Shown here in pieces: positions 1-10,259 of a stretch of DNA of 64,000 nt (positions within the stretch are counted from its first letter, which is position 1; each line of letters begins with the position of its first letter). Both the position numbers and the translations under genes were made by a program. The notes under the pieces were generated by a model. It was given only the letters and a program-made list of their open reading frames with translations. It had not been told where the DNA came from and made no database searches. The stretch comes from an uncultured Candidatus Thioglobus sp. (GTDB taxonomy: Bacteria; Pseudomonadota; Gammaproteobacteria; PS1; Pseudothioglobaceae), in contig CAJJCX010000004.1 of NCBI GenBank assembly GCA_905182815.1, forward strand, positions 682,001 to 746,000, given 5' to 3'.

Positions 1-1
1 T

Positions 2-274
2 GTCAACTCCTTGAACTAAAAGAGTCCACTTATTGTTTGGAAGCTGCTCAAAGATTTTTTCATCAAATGGCCCTTCTTCTACGTCCCATTTATTCATTGA
101 AATTGATCCAGTCACAATTCTAGATTCAAATTCTTCTTCACAAGAAAGCCCTGCAATTTCATCGGGAGATAGAGGACTAATAAATTTTGGAAGGGCGTTT
201 TTAATTAGAAGTGGTTTTTTTTGCCAATACTCTTCTAGAAACTGTTTTTTAGAAATTTGGCCAAAATGAATCAT
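2..274 (-). CDS. roxA: Ribosomal protein uL16 arginine hydroxylase RoxA (YcfD), N-terminal part
   Basis: A reading frame opens with ATG at 274 and runs off the left edge of the window, leaving the first 91 codons. The translation starts MIHFGQISKKQFLEEYWQKK and continues with PLLIKNA, SPLSPDEIAGL, ESRIV, GPFDE and WTLLVQGVD. This is the characteristic N-terminus of the YcfD/RoxA cupin family, a JmjC-type 2-oxoglutarate/Fe(II) oxygenase that hydroxylates an arginine of ribosomal protein uL16 in E. coli. The metal-binding HxD...H residues would lie beyond the edge, so activity cannot be judged. It is divergently arranged with a second 2OG oxygenase, with 117 bp between the starts. The family call is confident and the function is taken from family knowledge. 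Confidence 0.85.
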   Translation of the reverse strand, partial: MIHFGQISKKQFLEEYWQKKPLLIKNALPKFISPLSPDEIAGLSCEEEFESRIVTGSISMNKWDVEEGPFDEKIFEQLPNNKWTLLVQGVD

Positions 275-391
275 TATGTTCCTTTTAAATTGTTGTTTAA
301 TTATCTATTAACATAAAGCTTGAATACAACAAATTATCTTTATTGGTTGTATATATAATTATTTTTATAATGAAAATTAAATACTTAGTTT

Positions 392-1186
392 GTGATGATA
401 AATAAAAATAAATTATCAGCTATTATCGATATAGATAAGCATCCAATTAATAGCTCTATTTATAGGACTGAGTGTAAAAGAAAATTAGATAATGAAGGGG
501 TGCTTGTTCTTACAGATTTTCTTTTAAAGGATACAATCAAAAAAATTCTTAAAGAGGCTAATAAACAGGAGGATTTAGCTTATTACTGTGTAAATAAACA
601 TAATGTTTATTTAGAGCCTTCAGATCCTAGTTTTCAAGATAGTCATCCAAGAAACAAAACCGTGATATCTTCAAAAGGATGTATCACTGATAATCAAGTT
701 CCAAGTGACTCTTATTTAAGGTTTCTTTATAATTCGAAAAGTTTTAAAGAGTTTCTTTGCGAGGTTTTAAGCGAAGAAGCATTATATAAATATGATGACG
801 AATTATCTTCAATAAATATTCATTATGCTAAAGAAGGGCAGGAGCTAGGTTGGCACTTTGATAACTCTTCTTTTGCGATTACATTGTTAATACAAAAGCC
901 CATATCTGGAGGGAGATTTGAGTACATTCGTGATTTTAGAAACTCTTTTAATAATGAAAATAATTATGATCAAGTTTCGCATTTATTAGATAACAGATGC
1001 TCACCTAACAAATTAAAAATGGAAAATGGTTCACTTGTTTTATTTCGAGGTAAAAACGCTATACACCGAGTAACACCGACAGAAGGAGATTTGACAAGAG
1101 TTTTGTCGGTTTTAGCTTACAATTCTGAGCCTGATGTAAAGCTTTCAGAGTCAGCAAGAATGACTTTTTTTGGAAAATTATATTAA
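392..1186 (+). CDS. 2-oxoglutarate/Fe(II)-dependent oxygenase (HxD...H type), substrate unknown
   Basis: This 264-aa protein has a recognisable 2OG-Fe(II) facial triad. GWHFDNS gives His155 and Asp157, KNAIHRVTP gives His225, and Arg236 in LTRVLSVLAY fits the 2OG carboxylate clamp. SHPRNKT and GGRFEYIRDFRN resemble the ArpA/BesD-type group, which includes free amino-acid hydroxylases and halogenases. The retained Asp157 argues for hydroxylation, because halogenases have Gly or Ala there. The substrate cannot be read from sequence. The start may be GTG at 392 or the adjacent ATG at 395. It is a monocistron, divergent from roxA, and followed by a gap of about 110 bp. Fold confidence is high, biological role unknown. 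Confidence 0.75.
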   Translation: MMINKNKLSAIIDIDKHPINSSIYRTECKRKLDNEGVLVLTDFLLKDTIKKILKEANKQEDLAYYCVNKHNVYLEPSDPSFQDSHPRNKTVISSKGCITDNQVPSDSYLRFLYNSKSFKEFLCEVLSEEALYKYDDELSSINIHYAKEGQELGWHFDNSSFAITLLIQKPISGGRFEYIRDFRNSFNNENNYDQVSHLLDNRCSPNKLKMENGSLVLFRGKNAIHRVTPTEGDLTRVLSVLAYNSEPDVKLSESARMTFFGKLY

Positions 1187-1296
1187 GCATTATGATTAAT
1201 AATCAAAAAGGTTTACTGTGTTGTTAAAGTAACTTAACTACTATGCGCTTATTTAATTAAAATACACTCTTTTTAAACATTTCTAGTAATTCAATA

Positions 1297-1608
1297 ATGA
1301 AAAAGACATTTGAATTGATTCATCCTAAAATTAAACCAGCTAGACTTATCGAGGCAGCTAGGCGTGACGTTAAAAAATATTTAAAGAGAGAGAATAGAAA
1401 ATTACTTCCTGATGATTTTGATTGTTGGAATTTTGATTGCAAGTTTGGCCCTTCAGAAGAAAAGGCCGAGGTTATTTTATCTTCTGAAATAAGTAAGTGC
1501 ATCAGTGAGGCAGAAGCAGAGAGCTTGAAATCATTTTATTTAGAGATTCTTGCTAAACCAGGCTACAAGAAAAGTTTTGCTAAGCTTAAGGCTTTAGACG
1601 AAGAATAA
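1297..1608 (+). CDS. Small conserved protein (DUF6172-like)
   Basis: This 103-aa, highly charged soluble protein starts MKKTFELIHPKIKPARLIEA and contains KKYLKRENRK, DFDCWNFDCKFG and SFYLEILAKPGYKK. The pattern matches my memory of the DUF6172 family, which has no known function. It has no signal peptide or membrane segment. Two cysteines (CWNFDC) sit close together but do not form a known metal motif. It is convergent with guaB: the stop at 1608 is 10 bp from the guaB stop at 1619, and no hairpin terminator is visible between them. Coding is clear from its composition and fit between neighbours. The family name is moderately sure, the function unknown. Confidence 0.7.
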   Translation: MKKTFELIHPKIKPARLIEAARRDVKKYLKRENRKLLPDDFDCWNFDCKFGPSEEKAEVILSSEISKCISEAEAESLKSFYLEILAKPGYKKSFAKLKALDEE

Positions 1609-1618
1609 AAACTTTACT

Positions 1619-3080
<1,462 letters not shown>

Positions 3081-3097
3081 TTAGTTCTCCTAATTTT

Positions 3098-3749
3098 TTA
3101 GTACCGTCTTCTATTAAGAAGGCCAGGGATGATAAAACCAATTATCATTCCAAAGAAAAGTACTATTGCACCAACTATGAACCAATTTCTAGAGCTGGTG
3201 TCTTTTTGAATTTGAGTATTATTTTCTGCCAATTGAAGCTCTGTTTTCAGTTGAAGTTTTTCTTGAATATGTTTTTCATTTTCATGTTCTAGTTTTAAGG
3301 CATCTTGATAAATTTGTTCAATATGCTCCTTTTCAGCCTTTGATTTTGAGCTCTGAATGACTAAATCTGTATTTTCTTGTTTTAAAGTTAAAAGTTCGGT
3401 CTCTAAGACTTCCTTTTCACTAGTAAGTTTGGATAATAATAGTTTGTTAGCGTTATAACGTTCTTGTGAGTTTTTTAAGCTCTTCACGCGCAGGAGGCTC
3501 ATTTGATATATAAAACGATTTAATCCATCCAATAGTGTCATCAAACTGAACTTGAGCCCATCCATCTTCAGTGCTTTGCAATAAAGAAAGTTCGGTCCCA
3601 GATGGAAGAAGACGAATTATATTTTCACCAAAGTTTTGATCCGCTCTTATTGGAATATCTAGTTGGTCAGTAATATAGACAAAAGATTCTGCACTAACTT
3701 TAAAAGTTAGAAGAATGAGGATCAATAATGTTGATATATATTTGTTCAT
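3098..3749 (-). CDS. SH3-domain, coiled-coil membrane protein (YgiM/TIGR04211-like), frameshifted
   Basis: The N-terminal frame starts at 3749 with a signal sequence (MNKYISTLLILILLTFKVSA). A bacterial SH3 domain follows (YITDQLDIPIRADQN, LLPSGTELSLL, GWAQVQFDDTIGWI). The continuation lies in another frame: a coiled coil rich in Lys, Glu and Leu, then one transmembrane helix (NWFIVGAIVLFFGMIIGFII) and a basic tail LLNRRRY. This order of export signal, SH3, coiled coil and C-terminal anchor is that of E. coli YgiM and the TIGR04211 family. The frame breaks at the six-T run 3471-3476. Five bases there would give EELKNSQERYNANK. The role is probably envelope-related, but the molecular function is not known to me. 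Confidence 0.75.
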
Positions 3750-3830
3750 ATTAGATTTTATCAGTATTCTATCTTGCTTAGATTCTTAAAAATGTTTTTT
3801 CCATGATTTTTCAATGAATTACACTGTATT

Positions 3831-6578
3831 TCATAGTAAAGAAATTTTTTCAAGTTGCGACTCCATGTCTTGTAATGCCTTTTCAACAGTAGCAAGTTTA
3901 TCTTGTTCTTTTTTAACTACAGCTTCAGGGGCGCCGCTTATAAATTTCTTGTTATTTAGTTTTCCTGAGAATTGAGCTTTAAGTTTTATTAATTTATCAA
4001 TTTCTTTATTAAGCCTATCTTTTTCAGCATCTTTGTCGATAAGACCTGCTAAAGGAATTAAAATTTTCATTTCTCCAACTAGTGCAATTGCTGACTCAGG
4101 CTCTTCTTTATTCGCCTCTATGAGTTCAATACTGTCTAATTTAGCTAGGGTAAAGATGATTGATTTATTATTTTCAATGTAATCTTTGTCTTTGGAATTA
4201 AAGCTCTTGATAAAGCATTGCAAAGGCTTTCCAGGAGAAATATTCATTTCGCCTCTGATTTTTCTAATACCTAAAATAAATTCTTTCAGCCATTCGACCT
4301 CAGATTCTGCCTCATTATTAAAAAGAGCCTCCTCAGGCTCAGGAAAGGCCTGCGAAATAAGCTTTTCATCAGAGTTACTATGAAGCTTTTGAGATTGTTC
4401 AAAAATTTCTTCTGTGATAAAAGGAATGATTGGGTGCAGTAAGACTAAAGTTTCTGACAAAACTTTTAAAAGAGTCGCTTCACAGCCTTGTTTTGTCTTA
4501 TTATTTTCTAGCAGTGGTTTTGAGAGCTCTAAGTACCAGTCACAATAATCATGCCAAACAAATTCATATAGAGTTTGACTCATCAAATCTAATCGATAAT
4601 CAGCCAAATGTTTTTCAACTTCAATTTTTGTGTGCTGAAGCCTGGACAGTATCCATTTATCTTGGTTAGACAACACAGCATTAACATTAATTGATTTAGA
4701 TTCAAGGTTTATCAGGACAAAGCGTGAAGCATTCCAAAGTTTATTACAAAAATTTCGATAGCCTTCAACCCTTTTTAGATCAAATTTAATATCTCGACCA
4801 AATGATGCTAGAGCAGCAAAGGTAAAACGTATTGCATCAGTTCCAAAGGCAGGAATCCCATCAGGAAACTCTTTTTTAGTTTGTTTTTGAATTTTTTCAG
4901 CTAATTTTGGTTGCATCATTCCTTGAGTTCTTTTCTCAAGAAGATCATTAAGCGAAATGCCATCAATCAAGTCAATAGGATCTAATACATTGCCCTTAGA
5001 TTTACTCATTTTTTGGCCATTGCCGTCCTTAATAAGACCGGTAATATAAATATCTTTAAAGGGTACATCTTTAGCAAATTTTAGCCCAAACATAATCATA
5101 CGAGCTACCCAGAAAAATATGATATCAAAGCCAGTAACAAGAACGCTAGTTGGATAGAAGCGAGATAATTCAGGGGTTTTTTCTGGCCACCCTAAAGTAG
5201 AAAAAGGCCATAATGCAGAAGAGAACCAAGTATCTAAAACATCTTCATCTTGCTCTAAATCAACTCCAACTCCAGCCTGAGCTTGAGCTTCTTCAAGGTT
5301 ATTTGCTACATAGAATTTACCTTCTTTGTCATACCAAGCAGGTATCCGGTGTCCCCACCAAATTTGACGGGAAATACACCAATCTTCGATATTGTCCATC
5401 CAATTGAAATAAGTCTTACTCCAGTTTTCAGGAACAAATCGGATGTCACCATTTTTTACAGCATCTATAGCAGGACCTGCTAAAGGCTTAACTTTGACAA
5501 ACCATTGGTCTGTCATGTAGGGCTCAATAATGCTATTAGTTCTGTCACCCCTTGGCACCATAAGAGTGTGCGGATCAATCTTTTCAATTAAATTTTGACT
5601 TTCAAGATCTTTAACAACCTCTTTGCGAGCATCAAAACGGTCAAGCCCTTGATATTTATCAGGAGCGTTAATGTTTATGCTGGCATCATCAGTTAATATA
5701 TTGATAATTTCAAGGCTATGTCTTTGTCCAATTTCATAGTCATTAAAATCATGGGCAGGAGTAATTTTTACGCACCCTGTTCCAAATTCCATATCCACAT
5801 AGTCGTCAGCAATAATTGGGATTTTTCTGTTGGAAAGAGGAAGGTCTATAAACTTACCAATAAGGTGTTGGTAGCGAGTATCTTCGGGATGAATTGCAAC
5901 GGCTGTGTCTCCAAACATGGTCTCTGGTCTTGTTGTAGCAACAACCAATACTTCATCAGATTCTGCAACTTGATATCTGATATGCCATAAAAAACCTTGC
6001 TCCTCAGTACTGATGACTTCTAAGTCAGATACTGCAGTTAAAAGAACAGGATCCCAGTTAACTAGTCTTTTCCCTCTATAGATTAGGCCTTCATTATAAA
6101 GGTCGATAAACACTTTCTGAACTGCCTTAGATAGAGGTTCGTCCATTGTAAAACGTTCTCGCTCCCAGTCAACTGAAGCACCTAAACGCCTCATTTGGGA
6201 AGTTATAGTGCCGCCAGATTTAGACTTCCAGTCCCAGATTTTTTCTGTAAATTTCTCACGACCTAAGTCGTGCCTGGAAATATTCTCAAGTCCAAGCTGT
6301 CTTTCGACTACCATTTGAGTTGCAATGCCCGCATGATCTGTACCAGGCTGCCACAAGGTTTGTTTGCCTTTGCTTCGATTATATCGAGTGTATACATCCA
6401 TGATTGTGTGCTGAAAAGCATGGCCCATATGAAGGCTACCAGTTACATTTGGAGGGGGGAGGACGATGCTGTATGAATCTTTACTAGCTGAATTTGCTTT
6501 TGAAGAGAAGAGGTCGCCTTGTTCCCATAAATCGCGATATTTTTGTTCGATTAGCTCTGGGTTGTATGTTTTTTCCAT
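3831..6578 (-). CDS. valS: Valyl-tRNA synthetase
   Basis: This 915-aa class I aminoacyl-tRNA synthetase charges tRNA-Val. The HIGH signature is [15 protein letters not shown] near residue 45 and the KMSKS loop is [11 protein letters not shown] near residue 530. Between them is the CP1 editing domain, containing [18 protein letters not shown]. The C-terminal 65 residues form a Lys/Glu-rich coiled coil, the tRNA-binding arm typical of ValRS. The length is slightly below E. coli ValS (951). The gene is intact. It begins ATGGAAAAAACATAC and is separated from recR by about 75 bp, so it may have its own promoter. A leucyl or isoleucyl enzyme is excluded by the PPPNVTG motif and the C-terminal coiled coil. 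Confidence 0.97.
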   Translation of the reverse strand: MEKTYNPELIEQKYRDLWEQGDLFSSKANSASKDSYSIVLPPPNVTGSLHMGHAFQHTIMDVYTRYNRSKGKQTLWQPGTDHAGIATQMVVERQLGLENISRHDLGREKFTEKIWDWKSKSGGTITSQMRRLGASVDWERERFTMDEPLSKAVQKVFIDLYNEGLIYRGKRLVNWDPVLLTAVSDLEVISTEEQGFLWHIRYQVAESDEVLVVATTRPETMFGDTAVAIHPEDTRYQHLIGKFIDLPLSNRKIPIIADDYVDMEFGTGCVKITPAHDFNDYEIGQRHSLEIINILTDDASININAPDKYQGLDRFDARKEVVKDLESQNLIEKIDPHTLMVPRGDRTNSIIEPYMTDQWFVKVKPLAGPAIDAVKNGDIRFVPENWSKTYFNWMDNIEDWCISRQIWWGHRIPAWYDKEGKFYVANNLEEAQAQAGVGVDLEQDEDVLDTWFSSALWPFSTLGWPEKTPELSRFYPTSVLVTGFDIIFFWVARMIMFGLKFAKDVPFKDIYITGLIKDGNGQKMSKSKGNVLDPIDLIDGISLNDLLEKRTQGMMQPKLAEKIQKQTKKEFPDGIPAFGTDAIRFTFAALASFGRDIKFDLKRVEGYRNFCNKLWNASRFVLINLESKSINVNAVLSNQDKWILSRLQHTKIEVEKHLADYRLDLMSQTLYEFVWHDYCDWYLELSKPLLENNKTKQGCEATLLKVLSETLVLLHPIIPFITEEIFEQSQKLHSNSDEKLISQAFPEPEEALFNNEAESEVEWLKEFILGIRKIRGEMNISPGKPLQCFIKSFNSKDKDYIENNKSIIFTLAKLDSIELIEANKEEPESAIALVGEMKILIPLAGLIDKDAEKDRLNKEIDKLIKLKAQFSGKLNNKKFISGAPEAVVKKEQDKLATVEKALQDMESQLEKISLL

Positions 6579-6652
6579 GAAGGCGAGGTGTCAGATATAA
6601 CTGACATATTATACAATAGTTACTCGAGTCAAGATAAGGCTTTAAGGGCTAG

Positions 6653-7237
6653 TTAATCGTAATCTTTCCGGCCTGAAAGGGCATGTGCAATTGTATTAAT
6701 ATCTGTGTATTCAAGCTCACCTCCAAGTGGTATTCCGTGAGCAATTCTAGTTGTCTTTACTTGATATTTTTTAGCTAAATTATGAATATAATGAGCAGTT
6801 ACTTCACCTTCAATTGTTGCATTAGTTGCTAAAATTATTTCACTAACATCACTTTTACTAAGAAGTTCCTCTAATTCATTTAAACCTAGTTCAGCTGCAC
6901 CAATGCCATCGATTGGAGAAAGATAGCCACTAAGCACAAAATACTTCCCAGTATAGACACCACTCTGCTCAATAACATGAATATCTGATGGGGTTTCAAC
7001 AACACATAGCTGAGAATTATCTCGTGAAATATTAGAGCAGATTTCACAAATATTTTTTTCAGTCAAAGTTCGGCATTTTTCACAGTTTTTAACATTTTCC
7101 ATTGCGTCTGTTAGGGCTTTGGCTATTTCTAAACCTCCTGGCCTATCTCTTTCTAAAAGATGGTATATAAATCTTTGAGCAGTCTTTGATCCAACACCTG
7201 GTAATTTACTGAAGGCTTTGTTAAGTTTTTCAATCAT
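6653..7237 (-). CDS. recR: Recombination mediator RecR
   Basis: RecR acts with RecO to load RecA on SSB-coated gaps in recombinational repair. The 194-aa protein has the N-terminal helix-hairpin-helix (LPGVGSKTAQRFIYHLL), the four-cysteine zinc finger (CEKCRTLTEKNICEIC, about residues 53-68) and the Toprim domain (VVETPSDIHVIEQSG, GVGAAELG-like region, ATNATIEGEVTAHYI). The C-terminal GIPLGGELEYTD motif is also typical. It follows ybaB by 20 bp in the conserved dnaX-ybaB-recR operon. The gene is intact and of normal length. Confidence 0.96.
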   Translation of the reverse strand: MIEKLNKAFSKLPGVGSKTAQRFIYHLLERDRPGGLEIAKALTDAMENVKNCEKCRTLTEKNICEICSNISRDNSQLCVVETPSDIHVIEQSGVYTGKYFVLSGYLSPIDGIGAAELGLNELEELLSKSDVSEIILATNATIEGEVTAHYIHNLAKKYQVKTTRIAHGIPLGGELEYTDINTIAHALSGRKDYD

Positions 7238-7257
7238 AGTTATTATTTAGTAGATAG

Positions 7258-7563
7258 CTAGAAGGGAAGATTTAAACCACCAGTCACATTTTTCATTTTA
7301 TCTTTAGATGCGCTATTGACTTTTGAAGATGCGTCATTAAAGGCGATCATAATTAAATCTTCAAGCATTTCTTTATCTGTTAATAGCGAATTATCTATGT
7401 TAATGCTAGTAATTTTATATTCTCCATTTAATATAATTTTAATGGAGCCAGATGCTGAAATACCCTCACAAGTGATTAATTTAATTTCTTCTTGTGCAGC
7501 CTCCATGTCTTCTTGCATTTGCTTTGCTTTTTGCATCATTCCTGCCATTCCACCCTTAAACAT
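7258..7563 (-). CDS. ybaB: YbaB/EbfC nucleoid-associated protein
   Basis: This 101-aa protein of the YbaB/EbfC family forms a small DNA-binding dimer. Recognisable parts are the Met/Gln-rich N-terminal helix (GMAGMMQKAKQMQEDMEAAQ), the central strand region ISASGSIKIILNGEYKITSI, and a C-terminal helix ending MKNVTGGLNLPF. Its start codon overlaps the last 8 bp of dnaX and recR lies 20 bp downstream, the arrangement found across gammaproteobacteria. Known members bind DNA with low specificity and influence nucleoid structure. The gene is intact. Confidence 0.93.
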   Translation of the reverse strand: MFKGGMAGMMQKAKQMQEDMEAAQEEIKLITCEGISASGSIKIILNGEYKITSINIDNSLLTDKEMLEDLIMIAFNDASSKVNSASKDKMKNVTGGLNLPF

Positions 7564-9190
7564 TATCAGACTCCTTTATGGATTTAATAGACTTAACATC
7601 TACTTGAGAATTAAATACCTCTTGAAGTTCTTTAAGTCCATCATCATTTAAAAATTGATTTTCTGTTTGTTTGCGTTTTTCTTCACTTTTTACAGATTCT
7701 TTTTGAGATAAGGAGCTTCCATTAGTTGAGCCTGGATTAATAACCAGTGTTATTCCAGGATAGTCTTCATTTAGTGTTTTTTCAATTGAGCTTTGTGTAT
7801 TCTGTGTAAGTAAATTAATAAAGTCATCGCTTAATGTAAGTGAAAGAATTTGGTCTTTAAGAGAGTCAAATACTGTATTTTTAACAAGCATTTTTGCAGC
7901 ACCAGCAAAGCCTAACTCAGTAATAATTTTTTCCCAGTCATTTTGAGATTTTACGTTGAGTTGGTTTTCTATTGCTTGAATGCTTTCTTCCCCCACTTTG
8001 ATTGGTAACTTGTCTTTAGTCAGTGAGTTACCTTGAGTTTTTTCTTTAGGAGGCTCTTTATTAGTGGTATTGCTACTTTGAGATGATTTCAGAGTTTTTT
8101 TTTCAGCCTGACTATCAGGATGAAATGCAATCATTCTTAATAGAGTCATCTCAAGTCCAATTTGCTCACTTGGAGAGTGACGCATATCTTTTTGGCCATT
8201 AATTGCAATCTGATAGTAAAGCTGCAAATCTTGTGCTGAAATAATCTTTGCAAGCTCATTTATTTCTGGAGATACTTGCTTAACATCATCAATCATTTGA
8301 GTTGTTGCAATTTTATGAAACAGCGAGGTCAAATCATTAAGAGTATTAGTTAGATTTTCTCCTTTATATGCAAGCTCTTTTATAAACAATAAAACCTCTT
8401 GAGCATTTCTATTGATAACCAATGTGGCAAGCTGAACAATTTCATTGTGACTAACGAGTCCAAGCATTGCTTTGAGATCATCCTCTTTAACAGACCCATT
8501 TCCATAGGATATTGATTGATCTAAAAGGCTAAGAGCATCTCGCATTGACCCATTTCCAAAATCAGCAATCTTAGATAGTGCTTCGTCTTCAAATTTAAGA
8601 TTTTCTGCATCCATAATAAACTTAAGATGATTAAAAATTTCATCATGAGAAAGCTTATTCAAGTTAAATTGAAGGCAGCGAGATAGAATGGTAATTGGTA
8701 ATTTTTTTGGATCAGTGGTTGCCAATAAAAATTTAATATGTTTTGGCGGCTCCTCTAAGGTTTTTAAAAGCGCATTAAAGCTACTTTTAGAAAGCATGTG
8801 AACCTCATCAATGAGGTAAATTTTATATAGGTTTTTAGTAGGGGTGTATTGAGCATTTTCAAGAATTTCTCTCATATTATCAACGCCAGTATGAGATGCA
8901 GCGTCAAGTTCAATGAGGTCTACAGATTGTCCCTTATCAATTTCTATACAAGTTTCACATTTCCCACATGGTTTAGAGCTTACACCATTTTCACAGTTGA
9001 CTGATTTCGCAAAAATTCTTGCAATAGTCGTTTTACCAACCCCACGAGTACCAGTAAACAAAAATCCATGGTGAAGATTATTGTTGTCAAGGGCGTTTAC
9101 TAGAGTTCTTACAGTATGGGTTTGACCGACAAGCTCTTTAAAGTTATGAGGTCTGTATTTTCTTGCTAAAACTTCGTAGTGTTCGCTCAT
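7556..9190 (-). CDS. dnaX: DNA polymerase III tau subunit, with a possible slippage-made gamma form
   Basis: This is the clamp-loader ATPase of the replicative polymerase. The 544-aa protein has Walker A GTRGVGKTTIARIF (about residues 47-60), a four-Cys zinc module (CENGVSSKPCGKCETC), Walker B YLIDEVHML and sensor 1 LATTDPKKLP. Domain III ends near residue 360. A low-complexity linker with Lys, Ser and Gln follows, then a divergent tau C-terminal domain that would bind the polymerase and helicase. A run of nine A residues on the coding strand (positions 8103-8095, codons 363-366) lies exactly at the domain III/linker border, and both shifted frames stop within ten codons (see findings). It overlaps ybaB by 8 bp and is first in dnaX-ybaB-recR. 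Confidence 0.95.
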   Translation of the reverse strand: MSEHYEVLARKYRPHNFKELVGQTHTVRTLVNALDNNNLHHGFLFTGTRGVGKTTIARIFAKSVNCENGVSSKPCGKCETCIEIDKGQSVDLIELDAASHTGVDNMREILENAQYTPTKNLYKIYLIDEVHMLSKSSFNALLKTLEEPPKHIKFLLATTDPKKLPITILSRCLQFNLNKLSHDEIFNHLKFIMDAENLKFEDEALSKIADFGNGSMRDALSLLDQSISYGNGSVKEDDLKAMLGLVSHNEIVQLATLVINRNAQEVLLFIKELAYKGENLTNTLNDLTSLFHKIATTQMIDDVKQVSPEINELAKIISAQDLQLYYQIAINGQKDMRHSPSEQIGLEMTLLRMIAFHPDSQAEKKTLKSSQSSNTTNKEPPKEKTQGNSLTKDKLPIKVGEESIQAIENQLNVKSQNDWEKIITELGFAGAAKMLVKNTVFDSLKDQILSLTLSDDFINLLTQNTQSSIEKTLNEDYPGITLVINPGSTNGSSLSQKESVKSEEKRKQTENQFLNDDGLKELQEVFNSQVDVKSIKSIKESDNV

Positions 9191-9217
9191 TACTTTTTAT
9201 TTTATTATATTTAAAGT

Positions 9218-9320
9218 GGCGCCGAGAATAGAGTCCAACACATAAAAGAATTATTACCGTTGCTCCCTTCCAGGCCTGGCGGGGTTCATAACTATTTATT
9301 GTCGGCATACCCTCGACACC
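9218..9320 (-). ncRNA. ffs: Signal recognition particle RNA (4.5S RNA)
   Basis: Read on the minus strand, this stretch of about 103 nt has the SRP RNA apical core, CCAGGCCTGGAAGGGAGCAA, the Ffh-binding hairpin with its tetraloop and asymmetric loop. The ends pair: GGTGTCGAG at 9320-9312 with CTCGGCGCC at 9226-9218, nine pairs counting G-U, which defines the approximate boundaries. Bacterial small SRP RNA scaffolds Ffh and directs co-translational membrane targeting. It sits just upstream of dnaX, a common location in this class. The exact ends are my estimate from the pairing. Confidence 0.93.
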
Positions 9321-9327
9321 ATTTTTG

Positions 9328-9333
9328 ATTTTA
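9328..9333 (-). promoter_or_regulatory. Possible -10 element for the SRP RNA gene
   Basis: On the minus strand the hexamer TAAAAT ends 7 nt before the paired 5' end of the SRP RNA at 9320, a suitable -10 spacing. A convincing -35 hexamer at 17 nt is not seen. The assignment rests on position and similarity only. Confidence 0.3.
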
Positions 9334-9417
9334 CTTGAATTGGTTATTCTAATTATTTAATATTCGATCTTTAGAATAATTTAGTTGATTTTTGAGAGAT
9401 TTATGATTATCTTATAT

Positions 9418-10254
9418 TTAGGCTGTTTTTAAGAGCTGATATTGGTCATAAATTGATGACCATATTGGTCCAGAAAGACCAGAATTAATAATGTTATTAT
9501 CAATTGAGGTGATGGGGAGAATTTCTCTTGTTGAGCTAGTAATCCAGACTTCATCAGCTTCCATTAATTGCTCTTTACTAAATGTAGTTTCGCTTACTTT
9601 AATATTAAGTTTTTTAGCAAGCGAAATAGTAATATCTCGAGTAATACCTGGAAGAATATTTCGTCCTTTTGGGTGCGTATAAATGCAGTTATCTTTTACA
9701 ATAAAGACATTAGAGCTAGAGGCCTCTGTAACAACACCATCTCGCAGGAGAATTGCCTCTTCTGCATTGTTTTCTTTAGCCTCTTGAGCATAAAGGGTGT
9801 TTGCCAAAAGTGATGTTGCCTTAGTATTACTTTTTAGCCACCTTATATCTTCTCTTGTGATAGCTGATTTGCCTTTAAAAAGAGAATTTTTCTCTCTAGG
9901 TCCAATCAAACTTGATTGAATGTATGTAGTTGGATTTAATTCATCATAGGTATGTTTTCTGTTCTGATCACAGCCCCTTGATATTTGTAAATAAATTGCT
10001 TGATTAGCATTTTTTATATTAAAGGATATTATTTTTTTTATTAGGCTTTTCCAGTCATCGTTGCTATGGGGGTTTTTAATGTTTATGGCATCAAGTCCGT
10101 CTTGAAGTCTCGAAAGATGTGCTTCAAAACCAATGATTTTTTTGTTATAGACTGGAAATACCTCATAAACTCCATCTCCAAAGAGAAAGCCTCTGTCCAT
10201 TACTGAAATATATGCCTTTTCTTTTGGAATAAAATTACCGTTTAGATATACCAT
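9418..10254 (-). CDS. dat: D-amino-acid (D-alanine) aminotransferase, PLP fold type IV
   Basis: This 278-aa class IV aminotransferase begins VYLNGNFIPKEKAYISVMDRGFLFGDGVYE, split here as NGNFIPKEKA and DRGFLFGDGVYE, the signature start of D-amino-acid transaminases. The lysine of SNTKATSLLANTLYAQEA fits the PLP Schiff base. EAILLRDGVVTEASSSNVF is the conserved class IV stretch. D-alanine transaminase makes D-Glu or D-Ala for peptidoglycan. A branched-chain aminotransferase or aminodeoxychorismate lyase cannot be excluded from sequence alone. The neighbour supports the wall role: it lies 5 bp downstream of dacA in the same operon, an arrangement common in gammaproteobacteria. Confidence 0.85.
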   Translation of the reverse strand: MVYLNGNFIPKEKAYISVMDRGFLFGDGVYEVFPVYNKKIIGFEAHLSRLQDGLDAINIKNPHSNDDWKSLIKKIISFNIKNANQAIYLQISRGCDQNRKHTYDELNPTTYIQSSLIGPREKNSLFKGKSAITREDIRWLKSNTKATSLLANTLYAQEAKENNAEEAILLRDGVVTEASSSNVFIVKDNCIYTHPKGRNILPGITRDITISLAKKLNIKVSETTFSKEQLMEADEVWITSSTREILPITSIDNNIINSGLSGPIWSSIYDQYQLLKTA

Positions 10255-10259
10255 TTATG

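Noticed and set aside
33-269. Plus-strand reading frame of 78 codons at the left edge
   Set aside because: It is antisense to the clearly recognisable roxA start. Its translation shows no family features.
392-1186. Halogenase function for the 2OG oxygenase
   Set aside because: The iron-binding Asp157 is present in HFD, whereas 2OG halogenases carry Gly or Ala at that position.
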